DNA of 64,000 nt from Lysobacter spongiicola DSM 21749 (GTDB lineage Bacteria; Pseudomonadota; Gammaproteobacteria; Xanthomonadales; Xanthomonadaceae). The position numbers and the translations under genes are program-made. The stretch covers positions 310,001-374,000 of the forward strand of contig NZ_FUXP01000001.1 in the NCBI RefSeq assembly GCF_900167055.1, in the 5' to 3' direction. Under the pieces are notes generated by a model. It was not told the DNA's origin and ran no database searches. It worked only from the letters and a program-made list of their open reading frames with translations. Of the stretch, positions 46,470-59,952 are shown piece by piece. The number at the start of each line of letters is the position of its first letter. Positions within the stretch are counted from its first letter, which is position 1.

Positions 46470-46504
46470 CCTCCTGAGGACACGCACACCGCGTCCTCAG
46501 GAGG
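46470..46504. terminator. 12-bp inverted repeat between rpfF and rpfC (terminator-like)
   Basis: CCTCCTGAGGAC (46470-46481) and GTCCTCAGGAGG (46493-46504) are perfect complements with an 11-base loop. The element sits in the 39-base gap of the convergent pair, and its right arm covers the rpfC stop codon. No T-run follows on either side, so it may be a mutual transcription barrier or 3'-end stabiliser rather than a standard terminator. Confidence 0.55.
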
Positions 46505-48659
46505 CGTCCGGGGCACCGCGCTCCCTGCTGGCCTCGGGCTCGCGCTTGTTGGAAAGCCGCTCGACCTCCCGGCGTGCGGTATCGGCTGCCTCTGCAAGCA
46601 TCACCGCAAGATCGCCCACGAAGCGCGGCTGCTCATTTGTCAGCGCCTCGTCGCTTGCGCGCATCAGCTGGGCGCATCGCTCGGACATCGCCCTCGCCCC
46701 CAGGTTCTCCGCGACACCCTTCATGGCATGCGCAATCTCGCGTACTTCGCTCCAGTCGCGGTCCGATGCCGCGCGCGCCAGTCCAGCCTGGCAGTTCGAC
46801 GCGTCTTTCATGCACTGGGCAACGAAGTCACGCAGGAAGACATCTCCCAGCCCCATCTCGGCCAACTCCTCCAGCACCGCCGCCGGGGCGACAGGATGCG
46901 CGACGTCGCTGATCACCCCAGCTGCGGGAAGTTTCTGGGAATCGAGCACGTCCGCGATCGTCTCGAGCAGGCGGCTGTTGACGATCGGCTTTGTCAGGAA
47001 CGCTTCGGCACCGGCTTCGGCGGAAGCCTCGGACGCCTGCACCGTCGCGTCGGCACTCAGGATGATCGCGGCCGTGCGCTTGCCGTCACCCACCTGCATG
47101 AAACGCAACTGCCGGATCACGTCGAGCCCGGTCAGCCCGGGCATGTGCATGTCGAGCACCGCCAGGTCGAAGTGCTCCTCCGCCAGTAGGTCCAGCGCCT
47201 GCTCGCCGTCGTTGGCGGCCTTCACCTTGTGGCCCGCCCGCTCGAGGATTCGGGTCAGCACGATGCGGTTGGCCGACTGGTCGTCGGCGATGAGGATCCG
47301 CAGGCTGCGCATGCGCGCGCGATGGCGGATGAACGGATCGTCGAAGGAAATGACCTTGTCGCCCTCTTCCTCATCCACCTCCACCGGCCCGGCGGCAGCC
47401 TGTTGCACCCGCAGCGGGAGCTCGACCCAGAAGTGGCTGCCACCACCGGGATTGGCCTCCAACCCGATATCGCCATCGAGCAGGTGGCTCAGCGTCTTGG
47501 CGATGGTCGTGCCCAGGCCGGTGCCACCAAAGCGCCGCGTCGGGCCGGAGTCCGCCTGCTCGAAAGCAAGGAAGATGCGTTCGGCGTCCTCCTGCGGGAC
47601 CCCGATGCCGGTATCGCGAACCGAGAACCGCAGCCGCACCCCGCCCTCGTCCAGCGCCCCGACCTTGGCGACGGTCAGCTCCACCCTCCCCTGCTCGGTG
47701 AACTTCACCGCGTTGTGGGTCAGGTTCAACAGGATCTGGGTCAGGTGGGTACCATCGCCGTGCAACCTGACGGGCACGTCCGGGTCGCAATCGACCCTGA
47801 GTGCCAGTCCCTTCGCCGCCGCCACCGGCTGCAGCATCTTCTGCAGGCGCTGCAACAGGTCCTGCAGGTTGAAATCGGCATCCTTGCGCTGCAGCTTGCC
47901 CGCTTCGATCGCGGAGATGTCCAGCACGTCATTGACCAGCAGCAGCAGCGATTGCGCCGAGGTATGGATCACCTCCGCATACTCGCGCTGCTCCGCATTC
48001 AACCGGGTCCCATGGATGAGTTCGGCCATCCCGATGATGCCGTTGAGCGGGGATCTCAGCTCATGGCTCATGTTGGCCAGGAAGCGGCTCTTGGCCTCGT
48101 TGGCGCGCTTGGCCTCCTGCGTCGCGACCTGCAGGCTGTGCAGCAGCGACGACAGATACGCCGGGATTGCGAACAGCCCGATCAGCAATCCGCCCGCCAG
48201 ATAAGGCTGCGCCAGCCAGTACGGGCTGCCCAGCACCACCGCCAGGAAGGCTGCCGAGCCCAGGCTCGCCGCCGTGTACAGGTACGTGGTGCCGAAGCGG
48301 AGGCCGTTGCCGATGGCCACCCACAGGATGATGACGTAGAGGGGTGCCAGCGACATCGCATCCAGCAACATCAGGATGGACAGGGTGCTGAAGTCGGCGA
48401 GCATGCCGATCCACCGACGTACGTGGGACACCCCCGGCCAGGCGGCGATCGCCGCGAGCAATCCCAATCCCACCACTGCCTCGGCCAGCATCACCAACAG
48501 CATGGTCAGGTTGGTCTGGGTGTCGGCGCCGGCCCAGCGCAATGCGGCCAGGTAGGAGACGATCAGGCAGGCGATGACCAGCCGCACCATCGCTTGGCCG
48601 TGCTCGCTGTCGGGGCGGTTCGAAAAGCGCTGCTTCAGCGTGGCGAGCATCGCGGCCAT
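46497..48659 (-). CDS. rpfC: Hybrid sensor histidine kinase RpfC
   Basis: A 720-residue DSF receptor and RpfF partner. About five membrane segments occupy residues 23-175. The kinase core has His199 in [13 protein letters not shown], and N, G1 and G2 boxes ([21 protein letters not shown]). A receiver domain follows (about 452-575) with Asp503 in VLDMHMPG, then an HPt domain with His644 in IAHAMKG, so the full His-Asp-His relay to RpfG is intact. An ATG at 48659, four bases after the rpfG stop, was chosen over a TTG at 48671 that overlaps it. The order rpfG-rpfC without rpfH matches Xanthomonadaceae lacking that accessory gene. Confidence 0.95.
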   Translation of the reverse strand: MAAMLATLKQRFSNRPDSEHGQAMVRLVIACLIVSYLAALRWAGADTQTNLTMLLVMLAEAVVGLGLLAAIAAWPGVSHVRRWIGMLADFSTLSILMLLDAMSLAPLYVIILWVAIGNGLRFGTTYLYTAASLGSAAFLAVVLGSPYWLAQPYLAGGLLIGLFAIPAYLSSLLHSLQVATQEAKRANEAKSRFLANMSHELRSPLNGIIGMAELIHGTRLNAEQREYAEVIHTSAQSLLLLVNDVLDISAIEAGKLQRKDADFNLQDLLQRLQKMLQPVAAAKGLALRVDCDPDVPVRLHGDGTHLTQILLNLTHNAVKFTEQGRVELTVAKVGALDEGGVRLRFSVRDTGIGVPQEDAERIFLAFEQADSGPTRRFGGTGLGTTIAKTLSHLLDGDIGLEANPGGGSHFWVELPLRVQQAAAGPVEVDEEEGDKVISFDDPFIRHRARMRSLRILIADDQSANRIVLTRILERAGHKVKAANDGEQALDLLAEEHFDLAVLDMHMPGLTGLDVIRQLRFMQVGDGKRTAAIILSADATVQASEASAEAGAEAFLTKPIVNSRLLETIADVLDSQKLPAAGVISDVAHPVAPAAVLEELAEMGLGDVFLRDFVAQCMKDASNCQAGLARAASDRDWSEVREIAHAMKGVAENLGARAMSERCAQLMRASDEALTNEQPRFVGDLAVMLAEAADTARREVERLSNKREPEASRERGAPDAS

Positions 48660-48663
48660 GGTC

Positions 48664-49722
48664 TCAGGCAAAGCCGGGGCGCCGCGCCTGCACCGAGAAG
48701 CGCGCGCAGATATCTTCGAGTTGCGACCGACCCTGCAGCAGGGCGTCTACGCAACGCGGATCGAACAGGCGGCCACGCTGGTCGCGCAGGTAGGACAGCG
48801 CCGCCTCGATCTCCCACGCCGGCTTGTACGGCCGCGGGGACACCAGTGCATCGAAGACGTCCGCGACGGCCACGATGCGTGCCTCCAGTGGAATATCCTC
48901 GCCAACCAGGCCGTCCGGGTAGCCGCTTCCGTCGTAGCGCTCGTGGTGGCGAAAGGCGATCACCGCCCCTGCCTGAATGAAGCGGTTCTGGCTGCCCACC
49001 AGCAGCTCGTGGCCGATCCCGGGATGGCGCTGCATGACCTTCACTTCTTCGGCATCCAGCGGGCCCGGCTTGAGCAGCACCGAATCCGGGATGGCGATCT
49101 TCCCGATATCGTGCAGGGGCGCCGCCATCTCGATCAGGCGGACCTCGTCCTCGGGCAGGCCGAGCCGCTCGGCGATGAGGGCCGCCACCCGCGCCATGCG
49201 TTCCAGATACGCGCTGGTACCGCTGTCGCGGTACTCGATGGCGCGAGCGAGGCGGGACAGAGTCTCGCGCTCGCGCTCCTCGACCTCGTGCATGCTCGAC
49301 AGCAGGCGCTGTTCCAGTGAAAGGGCACGCTGTTTGACGGTTTCCGACTGTTGGCGCAGTTGCAGCAGGTTGCGGCAGCGGGCGCGCAGCTCGCGCGGCC
49401 GGACCGGCTTGACCAGGAAGTCGATGACACCGGCATCCAGCGCGGCCTGGCGCACGGGCTCATCGCCGACCACCGTCACCAGGATGATCGGGATGTCGCG
49501 ATGCAATGGCTGCCGGCGGAACCGCCGGGCGAATTCCAGCCCGTCGATGCCCGGCATGCGGTAATCCAGCAGCAACAGGTCCGGATGGTGGGACTCACAC
49601 CACGTCAGCGCCGCCTCGGACTCACCGAAATCGTGGACCACCAGCTCGGGACCAATGTCCTCGATGATGTGGCGCAGCATCGTACGCGCCGACGCCTGGT
49701 CATCGATGATGACTACGTTCAT
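48664..49722 (-). CDS. rpfG: Response regulator RpfG, HD-GYP cyclic-di-GMP phosphodiesterase
   Basis: A 352-residue regulator. The receiver domain (residues 1-120) has the acidic pocket (IIDDQ) and phospho-acceptor Asp53 in [10 protein letters not shown] helical linker leads to the HD-GYP domain with His204-Asp205 in LHDIGK and GYP at 267-269 in [11 protein letters not shown]. It degrades cyclic di-GMP when phosphorylated by RpfC in response to DSF, switching on virulence factors and biofilm dispersal. The ATG at 49722 is the natural start. It precedes rpfC on the minus strand and follows lysS after 135 bases with no evident terminator. Confidence 0.96.
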   Translation of the reverse strand: MNVVIIDDQASARTMLRHIIEDIGPELVVHDFGESEAALTWCESHHPDLLLLDYRMPGIDGLEFARRFRRQPLHRDIPIILVTVVGDEPVRQAALDAGVIDFLVKPVRPRELRARCRNLLQLRQQSETVKQRALSLEQRLLSSMHEVEERERETLSRLARAIEYRDSGTSAYLERMARVAALIAERLGLPEDEVRLIEMAAPLHDIGKIAIPDSVLLKPGPLDAEEVKVMQRHPGIGHELLVGSQNRFIQAGAVIAFRHHERYDGSGYPDGLVGEDIPLEARIVAVADVFDALVSPRPYKPAWEIEAALSYLRDQRGRLFDPRCVDALLQGRSQLEDICARFSVQARRPGFA

Positions 49723-49857
49723 GCCTGCACCTGGGGTGCTTGCCTCCGCGGGATGGCCATGTCCCGAGGATAACGGTTGCAGGGCAGCAGGAAGTGACCG
49801 TTGTCGCGTCCGGGGGCGGTGGTGCTCACGCGTTCCATGCGGCGTGCGTACTCCTTG

Positions 49858-51375
49858 TCAGGCGTGGGTCTGGGGGCGCATGTAGGGGAACAGCAGCACG
49901 TCCCGGATGGACGACGAACCGGTCATCATCATGACCAGCCGGTCGATGCCCACGCCAAGACCGCCGGTGGGCGGCAGGCCGACCTCCAGGGCGCGGATAT
50001 AGTCGGCGTCGTAGTGCATGGCTTCGTCGTCGCCGCCCTCCTTCGCATCCACCTGAGCCTGGAAACGGGCCGCCTGGTCTTCGGGGTCGTTGAGCTCCGA
50101 GAACCCGTTGGCCATTTCCTTGCCGCCGATGAACAGCTCGAAACGGTCGGTCATGCCGGGGTCGCTGTCATTGGCACGCGCCAGCGGGCTGACCTCGACC
50201 GGGTGCTCGGTGATGAAGGTCGGTTGCACCAGGGTGTGCTCGACGGTCTTCTCGAAGATCTCCAGCAGCAGCTTGCCCCAGCCCTGCGAGGGCTTGGTCG
50301 GCACGCCGAGGCGGGCGCAATGGGCGCGCATCTTCTCGACATCGCGCAGTTCGTCGCGGCTGATCTCCGGGTTGTGCTCGAGCACCGCGTCGCTCATCGA
50401 CCAGCGCCGGAACGCCGGGCCGAGGTCGATCGACTGGCCGTCCCACTCCACCTTGGTGGTGCCGAGGACCGACTGGGCGACGTCGCGGATCACACCTTCG
50501 GTCAGGTCCATGACCTCGCTGTAGGTCGCGTAGGCCTCGTACAACTCGAGCATGGTGAACTCGGGGTTGTGCCGAGTCGACACGCCCTCATTGCGGAAGT
50601 TGCGGTTGATCTCGTAGACCCGCTCCAGCCCGCCGACCACCAGTCGCTTGAGGTACAGCTCCGGGGCGACGCGCAGGTACAGGTCGAGGTCGAGTGCGTT
50701 GTGGTGGGTGGCGAACGGCTTGGCCACGGCGCCGCCGGGGATGTAATGCATCATCGGCGTCTCGACCTCCAGGAAGCGCCGGGTGTCGAGCCACTCGCGC
50801 ATCGCCCGGATGATCTTGCTGCGTTTGACGAACACCTCGCGCGCCTCGGGCGAGACGATCAGGTCGACGTAGCGCTGGCGGTAGCGTTGTTCGACGTCGG
50901 CCAAGCCGTGGAACTTGTCCGGCAGTGGCCGCAGCGACTTGGTCAGCAGGCGCAAGGCGTCGACCTTGACCGACAGCTCGCCGGTGCGGGTGCGGGTCAG
51001 CACGCCCTCGGCGCCGACGATGTCGCCGACGTCCCAGCCCTTGAACGCCGTGTACGTGTCGCCCAGCGCGGTGGCCTGCAGGAACAGTTGCAGGCGACCG
51101 GATTCGTCTTGGATCTGCACGAAGCTGGCCTTGCCCATCACCCGCTTGAGCAGCAGCCGGCCGGCGACGGCGACGCGGTGGCCCTTGGCCTCCAGCGCCT
51201 CGGCGGTCCACTGTTCCGCGTCGGCGTATTCGGCCTGCAAGTCACCGGCGTAATCGGCACGGCGGAAGTCGTTCGGGAACGCCACGCCCTGCCCGCGTAA
51301 CACCGCCAGTTTGGCGCGACGTTCGGCGATGAGCTTGTTTTCGTCGGGCGGCGTCGGAGTGGCGTTGTCGGTCAT
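49858..51375 (-). CDS. lysS: Lysyl-tRNA synthetase, class II
   Basis: A 505-residue cytosolic enzyme charging tRNA-Lys. The N-terminal OB-fold anticodon-binding domain (about 60-165) includes [18 protein letters not shown]. The catalytic domain has class II motif 2 ([20 protein letters not shown]) and motif 3 ([15 protein letters not shown]). The ATG at 51375 gives the usual length. It lies downstream of recJ and prfB as in E. coli; the gap to prfB holds an inverted dimer of the GTAG repeat. Confidence 0.96.
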   Translation of the reverse strand: MTDNATPTPPDENKLIAERRAKLAVLRGQGVAFPNDFRRADYAGDLQAEYADAEQWTAEALEAKGHRVAVAGRLLLKRVMGKASFVQIQDESGRLQLFLQATALGDTYTAFKGWDVGDIVGAEGVLTRTRTGELSVKVDALRLLTKSLRPLPDKFHGLADVEQRYRQRYVDLIVSPEAREVFVKRSKIIRAMREWLDTRRFLEVETPMMHYIPGGAVAKPFATHHNALDLDLYLRVAPELYLKRLVVGGLERVYEINRNFRNEGVSTRHNPEFTMLELYEAYATYSEVMDLTEGVIRDVAQSVLGTTKVEWDGQSIDLGPAFRRWSMSDAVLEHNPEISRDELRDVEKMRAHCARLGVPTKPSQGWGKLLLEIFEKTVEHTLVQPTFITEHPVEVSPLARANDSDPGMTDRFELFIGGKEMANGFSELNDPEDQAARFQAQVDAKEGGDDEAMHYDADYIRALEVGLPPTGGLGVGIDRLVMMMTGSSSIRDVLLFPYMRPQTHA

Positions 51376-51409
51376 GGTCGTATCGGATTTGGGGGATGTA
51401 GGGGCTGTT

Positions 51410-51484
51410 GTAGGAGCGGCTTCAGCCGCGATCTGGAGTCGGCGCGGGCGAACGATTCCAGATCGCGGCTGAAGCCGCTCCTAC
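51410..51484. repeat. Second inverted dimer of the GTAG-type extragenic palindrome
   Basis: The same 23-base arms as at 16296 appear at 51410-51432 and, inverted, at 51462-51484, with a 29-base spacer of different sequence. The equal spacer length in both copies suggests the dimer is the mobile unit. It lies between prfB and lysS. Confidence 0.85.
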
Positions 51485-51492
51485 AAAGGCAT

Positions 51493-52621
51493 TCAAATGG
51501 CGTCGGCGCGCTTGGAGCCTGCTTCCAGGCCGGACTTCAGGCTGGCCTCGACGAACTCGTCCAGGTCGCCATCCAGCACCTTCTGGGTATCGCTGCGCTC
51601 CACGCCGGTGCGCAGGTCCTTGATGCGGCTCTGGTCCAGCACGTAATTACGGATCTGGCTGCCCCAGCCGATGTCGGACTTGGTGGCTTCCACCGCATCG
51701 CGCTCGGCGTTGCGCTTCTGGATCTCAAGCTCATAGAGCTTGGCCGCCAGCATCTTCATCGCGGTGTCGCGGTTCTGGTGCTGGCTGCGGCCGGTCTGGC
51801 AGGCGACCACTATCCCGGTGGGCACGTGCGTGATGCGCACCGCCGACTCGGTCTTGTTAACGTGCTGGCCGCCGGCGCCGGACGAACGGTACACGTCGGT
51901 CCTGAGGTCGGCCGGGTTGATCTCGATGTCGATGTTGTCGTCGACTTCGGGGCTGACGAACACCGAAGTGAAGCTGGTGTGGCGTCGGTTGTCCGAGTCG
52001 AACGGCGACTTGCGCACCAGCCGGTGCACGCCGGTCTCGGTCTTCAGCCAACCGTAGGCGAAGTCGCCTTCCACCCGGACCGTCGCTGACTTGATGCCGG
52101 CGACGTCGCCACCGCTGACTTCCATCAGCTCGGTCTTCCAGCCGCGCGACTCGGCCCAGCGCAGGTACATGCGCAGCAGGATCTCCGCCCAGTCCTGGGC
52201 CTCGGTGCCGCCGGCACCGGCCTGGATGTCGACGAACGCGGGTGCGCTGTCCATCTGGCCCGAGAACATGCGTTGGAACTCGAGCGTATCGACGTGTTTG
52301 GCGTAGCCCTCGACATCGTCGACAACGGCCTGGGCAGTGGACTCGTCATCCTCCATCTCCGCCAGCTCGAGCAGCTCCCCGGCGCCGGCCAGGCCGTCCG
52401 TGAGCTCGCGGATGCCGTTGACCACCTTCTCCAGGGACGCGCGCTCGCGCCCCAGTGACTGGGCCCGCTCGGCATCGTTCCAGATGTCGGGGTTCTCGAG
52501 CTCGCGGGTTACTTCTTCGAGGCGTTCGACCTTGGCATCGAAGTCAAAGATACCCCCTGAGCGCATCCAGCCGACCGGTCAGGTCGGCGATGCGCTGGCG
52601 GACGGGATTCAGTTCGATCAT
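51493..52621 (-). CDS. prfB: Peptide chain release factor 2, with +1 programmed frameshift
   Basis: RF2 reads UGA and UAA and triggers peptide release. The gene needs a +1 frameshift: a first frame of 25 codons runs from the ATG at 52621 ([10 protein letters not shown] to RGYL) to an in-frame TGA at 52544-52546, and the second frame continues from GAC at 52545. The slip site CTTTGAC with AGGGGG upstream is the same as in E. coli. The joined protein has 375 residues. It carries the RF2 tripeptide SPF (RKSPFDSDN) and GGQ ([10 protein letters not shown]). It follows recJ and precedes lysS, the E. coli order. A shorter model starting at GTG 52566 would miss the N-terminus. Confidence 0.96.
52543..52562 (-). 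promoter_or_regulatory. prfB autoregulatory frameshift signal
   Basis: On the minus strand the order is AGGGGG, TAT, CTT, TGA, C. The Shine-Dalgarno-like AGGGGG sits at the stimulatory distance before the slippery CTT and the TGA stop is followed by C, the weakest context. Low RF2 therefore favours the shift and more RF2 is made. Confidence 0.95.
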
Positions 52622-52717
52622 GTCCGTGGCTGCTGGAAAAGTGACCGGCGATTCTATCAGGGCCACGCTCGTGCGTCCCCGGCCTTGCGGGATTGAACCG
52701 CCAGTGCCAATGGGCGC

Positions 52718-54436
52718 TCAGGCCGCTTCGCGGTGGACGACGACCAGCTGGATGGCATCGCCGCCGCGATAGTCGTCCGGTTCCAGGCGGTATGCCAGCC
52801 TCACGCGCGAGGGAGGCTCGCCGCCATCCCAGCCGCCGAACTCGATCGCCGGGATCCGGATGCCGGCGTATTCGAGTTCCAGCTTCAGGTGACGCTCGCC
52901 CACCACGCGCCAGCGCTGCACCGTAAAAACGCCGTCGAACTGCGGTTCCGGGAACGCCTGCCCCCAAGGCCCGCCGTCGCGCAGGGCCTCCGCCGCACTG
53001 CGGCAGAACTCCTCCACCCCGAGCTCTCCGTCGCTGAGGATCTCGACACGCAGCAGGTCCGGGGTCGCGAGCGCCTGGACGCAGTCCCTGAACGCCTGTT
53101 CGAACAGCGGCAGGGCGCTGGAAGCAAGGGTCAGCCCCGCCGCCATCGCGTGCCCGCCAAAGCGATCGATCAATCCGGGGTGGCGGGCGTCGACGGTGGC
53201 CAGCACATCGCGAATATGCAGCCCCGGGATGGACCGGGCCGAGCCGCGGAGGATATCGCTGCCGGGCTCGGCAGGGGCGAACGCGACGACCGGTCGGTGC
53301 AGGCGCTCCTTCATCTTCGAAGCGACCAACCCGATCACGCCGGGGTGCCAGTCGGTATCGTGCAGGCACATCGCCAACGGCATCCCGGCGTCGGCGACAG
53401 AAATGCGCGCAGCGAAGGCCTCGCCCTCCTCCATCATTTGCTGCTGCATCGCCCTGCGCTCGCCATTGATGCGGTCGAGTGTCTCGGCCAGCTCGCGGCC
53501 ATGCGCGGGATCGTCTGTCAGCAGGCATTCGATGCCCAGCGACATATCTTCCAACCTGCCCGCCGCGTTCAGGCGTGGCGCGACGGCATAGCCGATGTCC
53601 GCTGCCGACAGGCGCGTCGGATCCCGTCGTGCAACCTCGATCAGCGCATTGAGGCCGGCGCAGCCCTGGCCGGCCCGCAAACGGCGCAGGCCTGCCGCGA
53701 CCAGGGTGCGGTTGTTGGTATCCAGCGGCACCAGGTCGGCGACGGTGCCGACCGCCACCAGGTCGAGCAGGCGGGACAGATCCGGTCCTGCCCCTGCGAA
53801 CGCTCCCGCTTCGCGCATCCGTCGGCGCAGGGCCAGGAGCACGTAGAACACTACGCCGACACCCGCCAGGGCCTTGCTGGGAAATCCGTCGCCCGGCTGG
53901 TTCGGGTCCACGATGGCGTCCGCTGCAGGGAGGGTCTCGCCAGGCAGGTGGTGGTCGGTGACGAGTACCTGCCAGCCGCGCGCCTTCGCCTCGGAAATGC
54001 CGGCATGGCAGGCAATGCCGTGATCCACGGTGACCAGCAGGTCGGGGTCACGTTCGGCAAGTTCGGCCACCAGCCCGGGGGAGAGTCCGTAGCCGTGGGT
54101 GATGCGGTTGGGCACCGCGTGCGACACCTTCCGGGCACCCAGCATGCGCAGCCCGCGCACCGCCACCGCGCAGGCCGTGGCGCCATCGCAATCGAAATCG
54201 CCGACCACCACCACGTGGCGATCGTTGGCAATGGCGTCGGCCAGCAGGTGGCTCGCCGCATCGAGACCAAGCATTCCTTCGGGCGGGAGCAAGTGGGCCA
54301 GGCGCGGCTGGGCCAGCTCGATTGCGCCCGCTCCCCGGGCAGCATAGATGCGCCGGAGCAGCGGGATGACCTGCTCCGGCCAATGGCCATGGGCTTCGGC
54401 TGGAGGCCGGCGACGCAGCACCACCGGGGCGGTCAC
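52718..54436 (-). CDS. recJ: Single-stranded-DNA-specific exonuclease RecJ
   Basis: A 572-residue 5'-3' exonuclease of the DHH family used in recombination and mismatch repair. The metal-binding motifs are visible: GDFDCDGATA (motif I), TVDHGI (II) and VTDHHLPG (III, DHH). The DHHA1 part has FGGHAMAAGLTL. The start is GTG at 54436, overlapping the rpfE stop (GTGA). Downstream, prfB begins 97 bases later. The order greA-rpfE-recJ-prfB-lysS is characteristic of Xanthomonadaceae. Confidence 0.95.
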   Translation of the reverse strand: MTAPVVLRRRPPAEAHGHWPEQVIPLLRRIYAARGAGAIELAQPRLAHLLPPEGMLGLDAASHLLADAIANDRHVVVVGDFDCDGATACAVAVRGLRMLGARKVSHAVPNRITHGYGLSPGLVAELAERDPDLLVTVDHGIACHAGISEAKARGWQVLVTDHHLPGETLPAADAIVDPNQPGDGFPSKALAGVGVVFYVLLALRRRMREAGAFAGAGPDLSRLLDLVAVGTVADLVPLDTNNRTLVAAGLRRLRAGQGCAGLNALIEVARRDPTRLSAADIGYAVAPRLNAAGRLEDMSLGIECLLTDDPAHGRELAETLDRINGERRAMQQQMMEEGEAFAARISVADAGMPLAMCLHDTDWHPGVIGLVASKMKERLHRPVVAFAPAEPGSDILRGSARSIPGLHIRDVLATVDARHPGLIDRFGGHAMAAGLTLASSALPLFEQAFRDCVQALATPDLLRVEILSDGELGVEEFCRSAAEALRDGGPWGQAFPEPQFDGVFTVQRWRVVGERHLKLELEYAGIRIPAIEFGGWDGGEPPSRVRLAYRLEPDDYRGGDAIQLVVVHREAA

Positions 54437-55383
54437 TCGCCGACCTCTCCATTGCGTGGCGCGAGCGAAAGCAAGGGCTTGCGCCAGAAGCGCAGCACGT
54501 GGGCACGCTTCAACTCGAAACGCCAGCCGTCGGCGAAGTCCAGCGTCGCGTGGACCACGCGGCCGGCCTGCAGGTCATCGAACAGCGGCGAAAGCCAGTG
54601 GCGGTCAACCTGACCCAGCTCCCGGAAGTGCCGCAGGTCCAGCAGCGCCTCGCCCTTGGCCGAGTGCCAATGGGCGGGAAGCGGCGCCGCGTCCGCGCCG
54701 GCGGCGCTGGCGAACGCCGCAAGGGTCCGGTCGTCGGTGAACACTCTTTCGAAACCCGTGGCGATACGGTCAGGTGCCCGCCCACCGCCCCAGAACCAGA
54801 GCGAGTTCACCGGCGCCAGGCCGAGCCGTGCGCGTTCCTCGTTCCGCGGGTGGTTGTGCAGGACCACCTGCGCTTCGCTGAGCAAGGCGCGCCAGCGACG
54901 GCTGTCCTCGCCCTGCGGGAAGTGATCGAAGACATCGGCTCCCAACGCCTGCTCTGGCGAGGCCATCGATGGCAAGCGCGAATCGAGCGGTAGCCTGAGG
55001 TACCAGCGGTCCGGTACCGGCGCGTCGATGGGGAATCCTGCGTCACCGAACAGCGGCTTCAGGGGCCGGAGGAACGCAGCGGCGTCCTCAGGGCTCAGCC
55101 CCAGGGCATCGCCATGGGCGAGCAGTCGCGCACCGTTGAGGTCGGGCTGGATGAACACCGGGTCGGCCCGCAACCACGCATGGCCGGCGGCGTCCCGTGC
55201 ATCGCGTTCACGCGTGACTGCCGCTGCCGGCCAGCCACGGGGCAGCACGTCGAAGTGGCGCTCGACCTGATCACCGTCCTGCCGCACGCGATCGGCACGG
55301 GCCAACCACCTGCCCGAACCCAAAGCGAGCCGCTGTCCGCCGAACCGGCTGCGGGGCGGCAGCAGCAACGTGGCCGATGCCAC
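54433..55383 (-). CDS. rpfE: RpfE-type regulatory protein (phosphoglycerate-mutase-like annotation)
   Basis: A 316-residue cytosolic protein of the RpfE family, found next to recJ in Xanthomonas and other proteobacteria and often labelled cofactor-independent phosphoglycerate mutase. Its biochemical role is not established. Conserved-looking segments are VFIQPDLNGARLL, RWYLRL, SEAQVVLHNHPRNEERA and NSLWFWGGG. No signal peptide or membrane segment. The start is a GTG at 55383, three bases after the greA stop, and its own stop overlaps the recJ GTG, so greA, rpfE and recJ appear coupled. The name is given from family and position. Confidence 0.78.
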   Translation of the reverse strand: MASATLLLPPRSRFGGQRLALGSGRWLARADRVRQDGDQVERHFDVLPRGWPAAAVTRERDARDAAGHAWLRADPVFIQPDLNGARLLAHGDALGLSPEDAAAFLRPLKPLFGDAGFPIDAPVPDRWYLRLPLDSRLPSMASPEQALGADVFDHFPQGEDSRRWRALLSEAQVVLHNHPRNEERARLGLAPVNSLWFWGGGRAPDRIATGFERVFTDDRTLAAFASAAGADAAPLPAHWHSAKGEALLDLRHFRELGQVDRHWLSPLFDDLQAGRVVHATLDFADGWRFELKRAHVLRFWRKPLLSLAPRNGEVGE

Positions 55384-55386
55384 GGC

Positions 55387-55863
55387 TCAGCCGACGTAGC
55401 GGACGGCGATGATGTCGTACTCGCGGGTTCCGCCGGGGGCATCGATGCTGACGCTGTCGCCCTCGTGGCGTCCGATCAACGCACGCGCGACCGGCGACGA
55501 GATCGCGATCAGGCCCTTCTTGATGTCCGCTTCCAGGTCACCGACGATCTGGTACGTCCGTTCCTCGTCGGTATCGGCATCGGCCAGGTCAACAGTGGCG
55601 CCGAAGACGATCTTGGACCCCGCGTTCAGGGATGCGATGTCGATCACCTGGGCGTGCGAAAGCTCGGCCTCCAGTTGCTTGATCCGGCCCTCGATGAAGC
55701 CCTGCTGCTCGCGGGCAGCGTGGTACTCGGCATTCTCCTTCAGATCGCCATGCGCCCGGGCTTCGGCGATCGCGTTGATGACCGCCGGGCGCTGGACCGA
55801 CTTGAGCTCCTCGAGCTCGGCGCGCAGGCGCTGCGCGCCCTTGGATGTGATGGGTGCCTGCAT
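55387..55863 (-). CDS. greA: Transcription elongation factor GreA
   Basis: A 158-residue factor that rescues backtracked RNA polymerase. The N-terminal coiled coil (about residues 1-75) carries [16 protein letters not shown] with the acidic tip residues that reach the active site. The C-terminal FKBP-like domain contains [15 protein letters not shown]. The ATG at 55863 is clear. It follows carB by 87 bases; that gap contains a 6-bp GC hairpin (CCGGCC-CTC-GGCCGG, 55879-55893) upstream of the Shine-Dalgarno. Confidence 0.96.
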   Translation of the reverse strand: MQAPITSKGAQRLRAELEELKSVQRPAVINAIAEARAHGDLKENAEYHAAREQQGFIEGRIKQLEAELSHAQVIDIASLNAGSKIVFGATVDLADADTDEERTYQIVGDLEADIKKGLIAISSPVARALIGRHEGDSVSIDAPGGTREYDIIAVRYVG

Positions 55864-55950
55864 GAAAAAGTCCTTGCACCGGCCCTCGGCCGGCCTTGCT
55901 GTTCCGGGTGGATGATTGTGCGCACATCCGGACGGACGTACGCAACGGGT

Positions 55951-59202
<3,252 letters not shown>

Positions 59203-59211
59203 CGGTGTTCC

Positions 59212-59865
59212 TCAGAGATAGGCTTCGGGCGGCACTTGGCAGGTGCGGGTGGCGGCGAGCATGAACTGCCGCGCCACGTTCGCGCCGAGGCGCTCACCGG
59301 CTGCGGCCTGTTCGTCCGGGGGAAGGTTGGTGTTGAAGACTTCGCCAATGCCGGACAGCTCGCGAAGCGGAGCCAGGGCGGGGTCTTCGACGAACCGGGT
59401 AGCGGCGGCCATCTGTTGCTCGGTGGCACCCTTGATCACGGCATCGACGTCTGGCGCCTGTCCGGTTGCCATGTCGTTGACACCGGCATTCACCAGGCGT
59501 CCCAGGACCTCGGCGGCCCCTTCCTCGAGCAGGCGGACCTCGTCCTGCATCCGCTCCGGGTGGGCAGCAGCGTATTCCGCCACCTGCCGACGCTTGGCCC
59601 GGCGGAACCCTTCCCGCGAGAGTTCGGTGCGCAGGCAGGAGAGCTGCCCGGGCGTCACCGCATCGGGCCGTGCCTGCATCGGCCAGGATGGATCCTGGCT
59701 GGCGAACATCTCGAATACCTGGCCCAGCGGCAGCAGCTGGACCATGGAATCGGTCATCCGGTCAACGACAGCCGCACCTGGGTGGGTACCCGGCGCAGTC
59801 TGGGCAAACGGCGCCCCTACAGGCATGAGCGACGCAGCCAGGAACAACCAGCGGACCTTTTTCAA
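59212..59865 (-). CDS. Hypothetical exported protein between carA and carB
   Basis: A 217-residue protein with a signal peptide (KKVRWLFLAASLMPVGAPFAQ, residues 2-22). The mature part is mostly helical and acidic with two cysteines (in LSCLR and ATRTCQV) that could form a disulphide. A faint similarity in pattern to DUF2059-type periplasmic proteins was noted but not confirmed. The start is a TTG at 59865 with AAGGA eight bases upstream, which puts the signal at the N-terminus; the open frame further upstream has no such logic. It ends 9 bases before carB and begins 87 bases after the S9 peptidase. Confidence 0.7.
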   Translation of the reverse strand: MKKVRWLFLAASLMPVGAPFAQTAPGTHPGAAVVDRMTDSMVQLLPLGQVFEMFASQDPSWPMQARPDAVTPGQLSCLRTELSREGFRRAKRRQVAEYAAAHPERMQDEVRLLEEGAAEVLGRLVNAGVNDMATGQAPDVDAVIKGATEQQMAAATRFVEDPALAPLRELSGIGEVFNTNLPPDEQAAAGERLGANVARQFMLAATRTCQVPPEAYL

Positions 59866-59952
59866 TGGAAATATCCTTGTGCGACCAATGGCCGCGCATT
59901 GAGTATTTGTCTGATGGGCGGGGGCGACCAGCGCCCCCGCCCTGCGCATCAA

